A stretch of 64,000 nt of DNA from Methylobacterium gossipiicola (GCF_900113485.1 NZ_FOPM01000022.1:1-64000), one strand, 5' to 3'; numbered from the stretch's first letter, positions 37,949-47,900 are shown. A program made the numbers and translations. The notes: generated by a model not told the origin, from the letters alone.

Positions 37949-38710
37949 TCACAGGCCCTGGATCGCCCCACGGGGCGCATCGGTATCGAGGCGCTCGGCC
38001 TCGCGGATCGTCAGCGTCCGCACCCGGCGGCGCAAGATCTCCGTCCGCATGGCGTCGAGGTGCAGGGTGATCCCCAGCACCGTGAAAGCGAGGATCATCT
38101 CGAGGAGGGGATAGAGCATCGATGGATCGATGGACGAGCCGCCCATGCGCATGATCGAGGCCGGCTGGTGCAGGGTCGACCACCAATTCACCGAGAATTT
38201 GATGATCGGCAGGTTCACGGCGCCCACGAGCGTGAGGATCGCGATGGCGCGCGCGGCCCGGTTCGGGTCCTCAATGGTCCGCCACAGGGCGATGATGCCG
38301 CAATAGATGAGGAACAGCACCAGCATGGAAGTCAGGCGCGCGTCCCAGACCCAGTAGGTGCCCCACATGGGCTTGCCCCAGAGGGAGCCGGTGACGAGGC
38401 AGATGAGGGTGAAGGCCGCGCCGATGGGGGCGGCGGCGCGCTGGGCGACATCCGCCAGGGGATGGCGCCAGACCAGGGTGCCGATGGCCGAGACCGCCAT
38501 GGCGCCGTAGAAGAACACCCCGAGCCAGGCCGCCGGCACGTGGATGTACATGATCCGTACGGTCTCGCCCTGCTGGTAATCGGGCGGCACCGTGAACCAG
38601 GTGAGGTAGAGTCCCACCGCCAGGAGCAGTCCCGACAGCCCGGCGAGCCAGGGCATGAGGGGACCGGTCCACCGCATGAAATGGCCGGGATGGGCGAAGC
38701 GTGTCCACAT
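37949..38710 (-). CDS. ccmC: Haem exporter protein CcmC
   Basis: CcmC loads haem onto CcmE in the inner membrane. From ATG 38710 it has 253 residues and six hydrophobic segments. The tryptophan-rich haem-handling motif WGKPMWGTYWVWDARLTS covers about 111-128, flanked by the conserved histidines H57 (YIHVPAAW) and H181 (TLHQPAS). ccmC-ccmD-ccmG form an operon, but ccmA and ccmB are not upstream as in many relatives; a sensor kinase lies there instead. Confidence 0.95.
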   Translation of the reverse strand: MWTRFAHPGHFMRWTGPLMPWLAGLSGLLLAVGLYLTWFTVPPDYQQGETVRIMYIHVPAAWLGVFFYGAMAVSAIGTLVWRHPLADVAQRAAAPIGAAFTLICLVTGSLWGKPMWGTYWVWDARLTSMLVLFLIYCGIIALWRTIEDPNRAARAIAILTLVGAVNLPIIKFSVNWWSTLHQPASIMRMGGSSIDPSMLYPLLEMILAFTVLGITLHLDAMRTEILRRRVRTLTIREAERLDTDAPRGAIQGL

Positions 38711-38769
38711 GGCGCGGGATTTAGCCCGAGGTGCGGTGTCCCGGCAATGCGGGCGTTGCGCGCAAGCCC

Positions 38770-41097
38770 TTACGGGCTCTCGCCCCCGAACCCCGACAGG
38801 GGAGCGACGAGGCGGCAGACGAGGCCGGCGGGATCGTATTCGAGACGGACGACGCCGCCGACCGCCCCCACGAGGCCGCGCTCGATCAACCGTGACCCGA
38901 ACCCTTTTCGCGCAGGCGGCGCGACCCTCGGACCGCCGGCCTCGCGCCAGGTGAGGCGCACGGTCGGCTCTCCCGCCTCGTCCACGACATCCCACACCAC
39001 GGTGACGTGACCGGCCGGCACCGACAGGGCGCCGTACTTGACGGCATTGGTCGCAAGTTCGTGCAGCATCAGGGCGAGCGACAGGGCCGCCTTGGCGCCG
39101 AGTTCGATGGGCGGCCCCGAGATTCGGAAGCGGTCGGGTTGGCGGTCGTCGTGGATGGCAAGCGCGCTCGCCAGCACCGCCCCGAAATCGGCGCCCTCGA
39201 CCTCGCCGGAGAGCAGGATGTCGTGGGCCTTGCCGAGGGCGATGAGGCGGGCGGCGAGCGCCTCCTTGGCGGCCTCGACGTCGGTGACGTTGCGCAGGCT
39301 CTGGGAGGCGATGGCCTGGACCACCGCGAGGGTATTCTTGAGGCGGTGGCTCAGTTCCCGGTTGAGAATGCGCTGCTGCTCGCTCGCCTCGATTCGCACG
39401 AGGCCGCCCCAGGCCCGCTCGGCGACCTCGCGGGCGAAGGCGTTCTCCTCCGGCGTCCAGTCGCGGGGAGCGATATCGAGGACGTACAGGATGCCGACGA
39501 GGCGTCCGCGGTGGAGGATCGGCACCTTGATCACCGACCGCATGCCGATCCGGGCATAACCGGCCGCGTCGTCGACGCGTTCGGGCGTCGCGGCGATGTC
39601 GGCCACCGCCAGGGTTTCGCCCCGCCGCAGGCGGGGGACACTCGCCGCGATGGTGGCCAACGTCCCGGCCTCCGGCGCGGGCACGGCGGTGGTCCAGTCC
39701 GGCGCGACGGCCGACAGGCCGCCCGTGGGATCGACGAGGGCGTAGCCGGCACGGGCCACCCCGAGGGTGCGTCCGAGGATCTCGGCCGCCGCCGTCGCCA
39801 CGGCCGCGTTGGTGTCGAGGTCGCGCAGGCGGTCACTCAGGGCGATCAGGGCGTCGCGCCGCGCGTCGGCGCGCTTCTCGTTGGTGATGTCCTCGATCAT
39901 CGCCGTGGCGTGGACGGCGTCGCCGAGAATCTGCGACACGAGGTTGACCCGGCCCCAGATGATGCGGCCGTCGAGGCGGCGGTAGCGCTTCTCCAGGCGC
40001 ACCTGCATGGGCTCGCCCTCGGCGAGGCGCCGGTGCAGCTCGGCGCGCTCCGCGTCATCCTCGGGGGGCGTCCAGCGGGCGAGGGACTGGCCGAGGATCT
40101 CGGATTCGGGCGCCGCCCAGATCTCGCAGAGCTTGGCGTTGACCGCGAGGGCGCGGGCGGTGCGCGGATCGAACTGGACGATGCCGACATTGGCGCCCTC
40201 GAACACCGCGCGGAACTGGGCCAAGGCCCGGTTCCGCTCGGTGAGGTCGAGCATGGCGCCGATCATCCGCGCGGGAGAACCGGTGGCGTCGCGGACCATG
40301 TAGCCGCGGTCGAGCACCTCGGCGTAGGTGCCGTCGGCGCACCGGAAGCGGTATTCGTGGACCCAATCGTCGGCCCCGTCGGCGATGGCCGCCCGGATGT
40401 CGGCCTCGACGCGCGCCCGGTCGCCCGGATGGATCTGCGCCAGCCACCATGCCCCGTTCGGCCCGACGCGGTCGGGCGTCCAACCGTAGGCGGCGGCGAG
40501 GGCCTCGTTCCACAGGACGGTGTCGGCGATGAGATCCCAGTCCCAGATGGCGTCGTTGGTGGCACGGATGACGAGGCGGTAGCGCTCCTCCGTGGCCCGC
40601 AGGGCGATCTCGGCCTGCTTGGCCTGGGTGATGTCCCGGACGGTGCCGACCATCCGATGCGCGCGACCGCCGCTGACCATGAGCTGACCCCGCGCCGCGA
40701 GCCAGCGCACCGCCCCCCCTTCCGCCGGAACGACGCGGTACTCGCACGCAAACAGGCCGGTCCCGGCCGGGTCGAGGGCTGCCTGCAGGGCGGCATCGAC
40801 CCACGCCCGATCCTCGGGATGCAGCCCCGAGAGGAAAGTCTCGGCGTAGGTCACCGGCCCCTCGGCCGGCACGCCGAACAGGGCACGCGTGCGGGCATCC
40901 CAGCGCAGGACCGTGGTGGTGAGATCGTAGTCGAAGATGCCGATGCCCGTGGCCTCGACGGCCAGCCGCAGCAGGGCAGCGCTCTCACGCGGATCCGTGA
41001 CGTCGGGCTGCATCCCGTCTGGGGCAGGCGCCACGGCCAGCTCGACCGGGGGACCGGCCGCGCGTCCGGATGGCGCGGGATGGGCGGGATTCGTCAT
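38770..41097 (-). CDS. PAS/GAF HWE-family sensor histidine kinase
   Basis: The cytoplasmic kinase has 775 residues from ATG 41097 (a TTG at 41211 is an alternative but overlaps the upstream gene). It has three PAS domains, a GAF domain and a C-terminal HWE kinase domain. The phospho-accepting histidine lies in LSHRLKNTLAVVQ (residue 584), followed by the N-box MLHELATNAVKYGAL and the WREAGGP motif that names the family. HWE kinases often feed the general stress PhyR pathway; no partner response regulator is adjacent. It lies between a Crp-type gene and ccmC on one strand. Confidence 0.92.
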   Translation of the reverse strand: MTNPAHPAPSGRAAGPPVELAVAPAPDGMQPDVTDPRESAALLRLAVEATGIGIFDYDLTTTVLRWDARTRALFGVPAEGPVTYAETFLSGLHPEDRAWVDAALQAALDPAGTGLFACEYRVVPAEGGAVRWLAARGQLMVSGGRAHRMVGTVRDITQAKQAEIALRATEERYRLVIRATNDAIWDWDLIADTVLWNEALAAAYGWTPDRVGPNGAWWLAQIHPGDRARVEADIRAAIADGADDWVHEYRFRCADGTYAEVLDRGYMVRDATGSPARMIGAMLDLTERNRALAQFRAVFEGANVGIVQFDPRTARALAVNAKLCEIWAAPESEILGQSLARWTPPEDDAERAELHRRLAEGEPMQVRLEKRYRRLDGRIIWGRVNLVSQILGDAVHATAMIEDITNEKRADARRDALIALSDRLRDLDTNAAVATAAAEILGRTLGVARAGYALVDPTGGLSAVAPDWTTAVPAPEAGTLATIAASVPRLRRGETLAVADIAATPERVDDAAGYARIGMRSVIKVPILHRGRLVGILYVLDIAPRDWTPEENAFAREVAERAWGGLVRIEASEQQRILNRELSHRLKNTLAVVQAIASQSLRNVTDVEAAKEALAARLIALGKAHDILLSGEVEGADFGAVLASALAIHDDRQPDRFRISGPPIELGAKAALSLALMLHELATNAVKYGALSVPAGHVTVVWDVVDEAGEPTVRLTWREAGGPRVAPPARKGFGSRLIERGLVGAVGGVVRLEYDPAGLVCRLVAPLSGFGGESP

Positions 41098-41149
41098 CGG
41101 CGAGGGAGCGGCGTCCGGGTCGGGCGGGGCGGTCGGGTTGCGGCGATCG

Positions 41150-41974
41150 TCAGGCCATCTCGCGCCGAGGCCGGGATCGTTCGGGGACCTCCGTCTCGTC
41201 GGGCGGCTCAATGCGGTCGAGATGCCCGAGGCCGTCGTAGCCCGCCCCCAGAACGGTCCCGTAATGGTGCCGGACCACGCCGTGGCATTCGCAGGCGGCG
41301 GCCTCGACCCGGTCGCGATCCCGGATCGTGATCCGGCCGCGACCGACCTCGATGAGCCCCTGCTGCTGCAGGGTGCGCAGGACGCGGGTGAGGTAGGTGC
41401 GCTGAACGCCGAGCATCGCGGCGAGCAATTCTTGAGTGACGGGCAGGCTCTCGCTGCCGGTCCGGTCCCGGAGCGTCATCAACCAGCGCAGGCAGCGCGC
41501 CTCGATGGGGTGGAGGGCGTTGCAGGCCACCGATTGCAGAACCTGGGCCAGGAGGCAGTCGCCATAGCGCGCGAACAGGTTGCGCAGGCTCTCCGAACGC
41601 CGCTTGGCCTCTTGGAAGCGCAGGGCATCCATCCGCAGGATCGGCCCGCCGATCTGCACCACCGCATGCGTCGAGGCGGGGAGGTAGCCCTGGCTCACCA
41701 CGCCGCCGACGGCGCCCTCGCGGCCGATGGTGGCGGTCTCGGCGCTGCGCCCGTCCTGCATCGCGACGATGAGGGTGACCACGGTCTGCTCGCACGGAAA
41801 CGCGATGGCGGTGACGTCGGAGCCAGCCGTGAACAGGGCCTCGCCCCGCCCGTGGGTGGCCCCTTCGAGGTGGGGCGCCAGCAGGGCGCGATCCTCGGTC
41901 TTCAAGGCTCCCAGGAGCAGATTGCCCTGAAAGAGCGGGTCGGCGGGCGAGGGCATGGCGGACGCTGCGTTCAC
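41150..41974 (-). CDS. Crp/Fnr-family transcriptional regulator (second copy type)
   Basis: The 274-residue product has a Crp-type effector domain and a winged helix with VTQELLAAMLGVQRTYLTRVLRTL as recognition helix. It resembles the regulator at 35.8 kb in helix order but has different effector residues and a longer C-terminal tail (about 40 residues, charged). The start is GTG 41974 or ATG 41956. A perfect dyad lies 42 bp upstream. It is followed after 52 bp by the HWE kinase on the same strand, which suggests an operon. Confidence 0.88.
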   Translation of the reverse strand: MNAASAMPSPADPLFQGNLLLGALKTEDRALLAPHLEGATHGRGEALFTAGSDVTAIAFPCEQTVVTLIVAMQDGRSAETATIGREGAVGGVVSQGYLPASTHAVVQIGGPILRMDALRFQEAKRRSESLRNLFARYGDCLLAQVLQSVACNALHPIEARCLRWLMTLRDRTGSESLPVTQELLAAMLGVQRTYLTRVLRTLQQQGLIEVGRGRITIRDRDRVEAAACECHGVVRHHYGTVLGAGYDGLGHLDRIEPPDETEVPERSRPRREMA

Positions 41975-42242
41975 GGTCTGTCTTGCCGCCCCTATCGCAG
42001 GATCCAGCCGAATGTCTGTCTATTAGTAGACAGAGCGCCCCCGATTTTGTCGATTCGATGAAGGGCGACGATGATTCCCGTGTTTTGCTTCGGAAAACAT
42101 GCCATCGCCCGGCAAGCGTCACAATCCGATTTTCGTCCGCAAACACACCGCTGACGAATCACGTTTTCGAACAGAAGCGTTCGGTCGAACCGGGCCTGTT
42201 CGGTACGACCGAACGCATCGAACAGGTCCGGAGGGCGTCGCT
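41975..42242. promoter_or_regulatory. Regulatory region with dyads before the second Crp gene
   Basis: This spacer is rich in inverted repeats: CTGTCTA-TTAG-TAGACAG (42016-42033), TGTTTT-N7-AAAACA (42081-42099), GCGTTCGGTCG-N18-CGACCGAACGC (42177-42216) and, nested in it, GTTCGGT-ACG-ACCGAAC (42198-42214). The first is well placed to be an operator for the Crp-type gene. The later ones may terminate the small gene upstream, or bind a protein. Confidence 0.55.
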
Positions 42243-42491
42243 TCAGGCCTGACCGGCCTCGTCACCCTCACCGAGGCAGTCGAGGGCCCGCTCCACGGAC
42301 GCCACGGCGTCGAGGAGGTTGCGGATGGTGCCCTCGACCTCGCGCCGGGGGCGATCCATGGCCGCCGCACGGGCGCCCACGGCCTGGAGATGCTCGAGGA
42401 CCGCGAAGAGGTCGTCGGCGACGGCCACTACGTTGGTCACCGCCTGAACGGGCGGGGCGGAGCGGCGACGGAAGGGAATGACGTTGCTCAT
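42243..42491 (-). CDS. Small conserved-looking protein, function unknown
   Basis: From ATG 42491 the product has 82 residues, starting MSNVIPFRRRSAPPVQ, then helical (DDLFAVLEHLQAVGARAAAM and DAVASVERALDCLGEGDE). The N-terminus looks like many small alphaproteobacterial proteins of unknown role. The longer reading to 42614 lacks support. There is no signal peptide or membrane segment. It lies upstream of the second Crp gene on the same strand, with a repeat-rich spacer between. Confidence 0.65.
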   Translation of the reverse strand: MSNVIPFRRRSAPPVQAVTNVVAVADDLFAVLEHLQAVGARAAAMDRPRREVEGTIRNLLDAVASVERALDCLGEGDEAGQA

Positions 42492-42760
42492 GCCCCGATG
42501 TGTCGCGTGGATAGTGGCCGGATGCCAAGCGTCGTGGGCGGCATTCCCCCCCGATGGCCGGGGTTGTCCGTCCCCCAATGCGTGGCGTGGTGAGCATTTC
42601 CGTGGCGTCGCCACCCGACTCTAGGGGGCGGCGGCGACGGTTCGTTATCCTTGTCCCGCGCCCGATCCCGGCTCGGAAGTATCGGGGGCCGCAGTTTCGG
42701 CGCTTGACGCGGAGCGCGCGGCGGGCCCACCTCCGCCGAACTCAAAGTCAGGACAGACCG

Positions 42761-42979
42761 ATGCGCCTTCGCCCCCTCGCCCTTTCGAGCCTTCTCCTCG
42801 CCACCCTGTGCGCCTGCAACAGCGCCGAGGGACCGAACGCCCGCAGCGGCTTCGCCGAGACCTTCGACACGAGCAACTATCGCCGCTCGTCGGACACCAA
42901 CGGCACCCAGACCCGCCGCGACGTGAACCGCCTCTATACCCAGCCCTCGATCCCCTCGATCTCCAGCCGCGGCAACTGA
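42761..42979 (+). CDS. Small putative lipoprotein
   Basis: The 72-residue product has a short signal sequence (RLRPLALSSLLLATLCAC) with a lipobox-like LCAC, so cysteine 20 may be lipid-modified. The mature part is polar, with Asn/Ser/Arg-rich sequence ending PSIPSISSRGN. A CAGGACAG ribosome binding site precedes the ATG at 42761. I do not recognise a family; it may be a small envelope protein. The longer reading from 42554 is rejected. Confidence 0.65.
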   Translation: MRLRPLALSSLLLATLCACNSAEGPNARSGFAETFDTSNYRRSSDTNGTQTRRDVNRLYTQPSIPSISSRGN

Positions 42980-43022
42980 GCCCGAGCGGGTCCCGGCTTC
43001 GGCCGGGACCCGCGACCGATTC

Positions 43023-43799
43023 TCAAGCGTCCGCCGTTTCCAGCTCCTCGACCCCTTCATCCGCATCGGACGGCGTCGGAAGGGTCACGGGCATCAGGAA
43101 GGCGGTGTGCACATGCCCGTCGATGAGGGCGTCGTGGTTGAGATCGACCCGCGCCCAGTCCCGATGAACGCCGTCGAGGGCCAGCACCGTCAGCTCCGTA
43201 CCGGCCTCCACCGTCCGAAAATGGGGGAAGTCCAGGCCCGGCCCACCCCGCAGGCGCAGGCCGTCGCGGGCGGCGACGACGAAGCGGCCGATGGGCTCGG
43301 CCGCAGGAACCGCTTGCGGGCGTGCGGACCCCGCCGGGTTGGCCCATCCCTTCTCGGCCGCCTTCCGCAGCCATTTCGGCGCATTGGCCGATTTCCCGCC
43401 CGCGCCCCAGACCAACCGGGTGTGATCGCTCGGCGAGGTCCCGAAACCGACATGGAGGGTTCGGGGGCCCATGTAATCGACACCCGCCCCGATCCCGTTG
43501 GCACCGAGGGCGGCGGCGGCCGTCACGAACGCCTCGACGATGGGCAGATCGTCGGCATCGGTGAAGTGTAGGGCGCGCCGCCCGTCGATCAGCAGCTGAA
43601 GATCGGCGGCCCATCCCTCGTCGTGGCGAGTCGAGCCGGTGCGCTTGCCGCCCGATCCCTTCGCCGCCTGACCGCCGGAGGTGACCCGCACCAGGGCGAT
43701 GCCCGCCCGATCGGCCGCCCGTTCCAGCAGCCGCTTCAGCTCCGCCCTGATGGGCAGATCCCGGATCTTGTCTATCGTGTCTTCGCGCACCGTCGCCAT
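43023..43799 (-). CDS. M15-like peptidase with C-terminal SH3b domain
   Basis: The 258-residue product has an N-terminal domain with the D-Ala-D-Ala carboxypeptidase-type zinc motif STRHDEGWAAD (H59 and D66) and a third ligand candidate in LHVGFG (H116). A C-terminal SH3b-like domain (about 170-245) follows. This pairing suggests peptidoglycan binding and cleavage. No signal peptide is seen, so it would need holin-type or other release, or acts after lysis. The ATG at 43799 is the natural start. It lies alone between unrelated genes. Confidence 0.72.
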   Translation of the reverse strand: MATVREDTIDKIRDLPIRAELKRLLERAADRAGIALVRVTSGGQAAKGSGGKRTGSTRHDEGWAADLQLLIDGRRALHFTDADDLPIVEAFVTAAAALGANGIGAGVDYMGPRTLHVGFGTSPSDHTRLVWGAGGKSANAPKWLRKAAEKGWANPAGSARPQAVPAAEPIGRFVVAARDGLRLRGGPGLDFPHFRTVEAGTELTVLALDGVHRDWARVDLNHDALIDGHVHTAFLMPVTLPTPSDADEGVEELETADA

Positions 43800-43867
43800 G
43801 ATTCTCAGCCTCCCGATCCTAGGGAATCATCGCGGACGGGAAGCCAAAAATCAACTTGAGGTTAATT

Positions 43868-44950
43868 TCAGTTGCGGGCGAGGGCGTCCGCGAAGGCTGT
43901 CATGCGGTTGCGGGCGTAGGTCGGCAGGCCGGCGCTGATCGAGGTGCCGGTGTTGAACGACGAGTTGCCCATGAGCACCTGGGCCGGCAGCAGGTTCTTC
44001 AGCACCGGCACCCGGGCGTATTCCTGCTTGCGGTCGAGGACGTCGGCCTTGATGGCCAGCGCCATGTAGGTGGTGACCACGGTCTTTCCCGAGTCTCCCG
44101 GCATTGGCTGGAACACCGCGAGGAACTTGCCGAAGCGCAGGATCTGGTTGACCCAGAAGATCGTCTGTTCGAGGCCGCCCGTCACCGGCGCGTCGATCTT
44201 CGTCAGGGTGGCGAGGGCGGCGGCCTCCGTGGGGGGAAGGGTGCGCAATTCGCTCTGGAACGAGACGAACTCGGCGATCTTCTTCGCGGCGCCGTCCTCG
44301 AGCTTGTTGGCGAGCTTCACGCCGAGCGGCAGCTTGCCCTCGAGGTCGTAGCGCGACTCGATGCAGACGGTGCCGGCCTCGCACCAGGGCCGGTCGGGGC
44401 GCCGGGCGAAGGCGGCGGCTGGGTCCTTGGTCGGGGTCACGTCGGCGGGGTTCAGGGTCTTGTGCTTGATGACCGGGTCCATCTTCGCCACGAAGCCGAG
44501 GGTGGCGTAAGACGCGAGATCGATGGATTCGGCCGGCTTCGGCACGATGAACCGGCCTTGCGCCACGTAGACCTTCAGGGTCTCGTGCCGGCGCTTCGTC
44601 ACGCCGTTGAGCGTCTGCATGTAGTCGGGCTCGGCGTAGCCGGGGTAGGGGGCGAGGGCCGCCTGCTCGGCCGGGCGGACCCGGCCCCAGTCGAGGTAGG
44701 GCACGAGTCCGTTCTCGGGCTTGGCCGGATCGTCGCGGTGATCCGTGAACAGGACGGTGCCGGGTTTCAGGCTCGCGAGGGGCACGGCCTCGATGGACGG
44801 CACGTCCTTGATCCGCTCCGAGGCCGCGGGCTGCTGCTTCATGCCCTCCTGGGCATGCACGGGCCCGACGAGGGCGAGGAGGGCGGCGAGGCGAAGGAGC
44901 GGAGTGAAGGGTATCGGCACGGCGAAGCCTTTGGTCGAGGGGGCGGGCAC
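43868..44950 (-). CDS. Exported protein of unknown function
   Basis: The 360-residue product has a signal peptide (PLLRLAALLALVGPVHA, cleavage likely before QE at about 34) and no further membrane segment. The mature protein is rich in Pro, Lys and Ala, with a single Cys pair in CEAGTVC at about 191-197 and a conserved-looking C-terminal part (SSFNTGTSISAGLPTYARNRM). I do not recognise a family. GTG 44950 or GTG 44920 may be the start. It follows the penicillin-binding protein after 47 bp on the same strand, so the two may be cotranscribed and share an envelope role. Confidence 0.75.
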   Translation of the reverse strand: MPAPSTKGFAVPIPFTPLLRLAALLALVGPVHAQEGMKQQPAASERIKDVPSIEAVPLASLKPGTVLFTDHRDDPAKPENGLVPYLDWGRVRPAEQAALAPYPGYAEPDYMQTLNGVTKRRHETLKVYVAQGRFIVPKPAESIDLASYATLGFVAKMDPVIKHKTLNPADVTPTKDPAAAFARRPDRPWCEAGTVCIESRYDLEGKLPLGVKLANKLEDGAAKKIAEFVSFQSELRTLPPTEAAALATLTKIDAPVTGGLEQTIFWVNQILRFGKFLAVFQPMPGDSGKTVVTTYMALAIKADVLDRKQEYARVPVLKNLLPAQVLMGNSSFNTGTSISAGLPTYARNRMTAFADALARN

Positions 44951-44997
44951 CGCCCCTGGACGGGGCGGGTCCGCGCGAAACCGGGATCGGGGGCGGG

Positions 44998-47900
44998 TCA
45001 GTAGCGCGGGTCGTCGCCGAACAGGTAGTCCGGGTCGCGACGGCGCGGGCGGGCATAGGCCTCGTCGTCGCCGAAGGGCGAGCGCTGGGTGCCGGGCCAG
45101 AGCGGATCGGGATCGCGCTGGGCCCGGCGGCTCGGAGCACGGGCCCGCGACTCGCCGAACGGATCGAGGAGGTCGCGCTCGGCGCCCCGGCTCGGCAGGG
45201 TGCCGTAGAGGTCGCCGGCCACGTCCGCCCCATCCTCGGCGCCGCCGAGGTCACCGTCCTCCGCATCGGGGCGCCGGGCGACCCGGGTCTCCCGCGGCAG
45301 GAGCTTGTACTGGGTGTCGGCCACCTGCCCGTTGGCGAGGCGGAAGTGCTCCATGAAGCCGCCGCCCGAGACCCGCTCGCCGCTGCGGGCGTCGATGGGC
45401 AGATCGGTGAGGTAGGGGCGTGCTTCGGCCGAGGGCGGGGCGAGGGGGGTGCGCGGCACGCCATTGGCCCAGGCCGCCTGGAGGATCGTGCCGGCGATGG
45501 GTACGGCGAGGTGGCCGCCGGTCTGGCCGCGCCCGAGGGTCTTGCGGGTGCCGTCGGCGTTGTCGTAGCCGACCCAGACCACGATGGTGATCTCGTTGGT
45601 GAAGCCAGCGAACCAGGCGTCGTTCTCGTTCTCCGAAGTGCCGGTCTTGCCCGCGATGGAGCCGGAGAACCGGGAGAGCGCCGCCGCCGTGCCGTGCTGG
45701 GTCACGCCCTGCAGCATGGTCTTCAACTGGTAGAACGCCACCCGGTCGGCCGAGCCGATACGCACGGGCGGGCGAGCCGTGTGGGTGTAGAGATTCTTGC
45801 CGTCGCGCTCCACCGATTCGAGGGCGTAGGGCGCGGGCCGGGCACCCTCGTTGGCGATGGCCGCGTAGAAGGCGGCGAGATCCACCATGCGGACGGGCTG
45901 GGCCCCCAGCACGAACGGATAGTAGCGCTCGCACCCGGCGTAGAGCTGGGCTTCGAGGGCGAGGTCGCAGACCTTCTGCAGGCTGGCCGGCGCCTTGTCG
46001 GCGATCCCGCCCTGGAGCAGGCGGGCGGTGACGAGGTTCTTCGAGAATTCGAGGCCGCGCCGCAGGGTCGTGGCTCCGGACCCGCCGCCGTCGTAGTTCT
46101 TCGGCGACCACGAATCGCCGACCCCGCCGATGGGCGGCAGGGTCACGGCGGCATCCATCACCAGGGTGTTGGGCTGCAAACCGGCGTTGAGGGCCGCGAG
46201 ATAGGTCACGGGCTTCAGGGTCGAACCCGGCTGGCGCACGGTCTGGGTCACCCGGTTGAGCTGGCTCAACGGGTAGGAGAAGCCGCCCGCCATGGCGAGG
46301 ATGCGCCCCGTGCGGTTCTCCAGCACCAGGGCCGCGCCCTGCACCGAGGGCCGCACGCGCAAGTCGGCGCGCGGGGTCCTGGCCGAGGGATCGCGCAGCT
46401 TCACCCGCACCACGTCGTAGATGGCGAGGCGGCCCCGGGCCGGACCGGGCTCCAGGCTGATCGTGCGGCCATCGGCGAGCCCCGCCTTGGCGGTGCCGCC
46501 GCGACCGGGATCGAGCACCACGGCGAGGGGCCAGTGCACGTCGTAGAGGACCGGGCGAGCGTTCTCCAACGCCCGCTGCCAGGTCGGCTTGGGACCCGCC
46601 GGCTTGGACGGCGTCCCCTTGGCGGCCACCTTGGCGGCTTCCCGCGCCGCCTTGCGCTCGGCCTTCGTGGTCGGCGGTTTCGCCTCGGCGGGTTTCCCGG
46701 CGTCGCCCGTGAGGAGCGGCGCAGCGGCGGCCGAGGCTTCGAGAGCGGGGGTGGCCGCGTCGAGCTTGCGCACGGCGTCGGCGAGGTTAAGTTCCGGACC
46801 GGCATAGTGCTGGCGCCCGGTGGCGCGCTCGTAGCTGGCCAACCCGTCCTGAAGCGCCGTCTCGGTGGCGGTCTGGAGGCCGGCGTTGATGGTGGAGCGC
46901 ACGGTGTGCGAGGCCGAGGTCAGGGAGTCTATTCCCGCGAAGGTGCGGGCCTCGCGGGTGAGGTGATCGACGAAGTAGAACCCGGAATCGCGCCGCGCCG
47001 TCTCGATGGGGCTGAGTCCCAAGGGCGCGTTGGCGGCCTGCGTCAGTTGGGCCTCGGTAATGACGCCCTCTTCCTTCATCCGCGCAAGCACGTAGGCGCG
47101 CCGCTCCTTGGCCCGGTCGGGATACCGGTCGGGGCTGTAGAAATTCGGCCCCTTGGGCATGCCGGCGAGGAGCGCCGCCTCCGGCACGGTGAGTTGGCCG
47201 ACCGATTTGCCGAAATAGCTGCGCGCGGCCATCTCGATGCCGTAGGCGCCGCGCCCGAGATAGATGCCGTTGAGGTAGAGTTCGAGGATCTGCGGCTTGG
47301 CGAGGATGTGCTCCAGGCGGGAGGCCACGATCATCTCGCGGATCTTGCGCTCGTAGGTGACATCGTCCCCCACCGACAGGTTCTTCACCACCTGCTGGGT
47401 GATGGTCGAGCCGCCGGCCGGGCGGCCGGGGGCGGCGAGGTTGCCGATGAAGGCGCGGATCACGCCGCGCTCGTCGATGCCGTGATGGGTCTCGAAGCGC
47501 TTGTCTTCCGCCGCCACGAACGCCTTCTGCACCATCGTCGGAACGTCCGCGATGGGCACGCTGAGGCGCCGCCCGTTGGCCTCGAACGCCTCGGCGTAGC
47601 GCTTACCCGCCCCGTCGAGGATGAGGCTGGCGCCCGGGAGCTTGCGCTCCTTCAGGGCTTCGGCCGAGGGCAGGTCGAGAACGGCCTTGTTGTAGAAGGC
47701 GATGACCTCGCCGGCATCGAAGGGAGAATTGACCGGGTCCTCGCCCTTGCAGAACTGACGGTAGCTGACGGCGAGTTCGCCGATGTCGAGGCCGTGCAGG
47801 AGCTTCGGAGCGCTCGCCCCCGCGATGGCGGTGGGGTCCTCCATGGCCGTGGAGATGAGTTCGTCGAGGTTGATGTCCTCGATGTCGAAGGCCTTGCGCA

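Noticed and set aside
37744..37980. N-terminal extension of ccmG
   Set aside because: The added 79 residues are read through ccmD in another frame. ATG 37743 gives the normal CcmG anchor.
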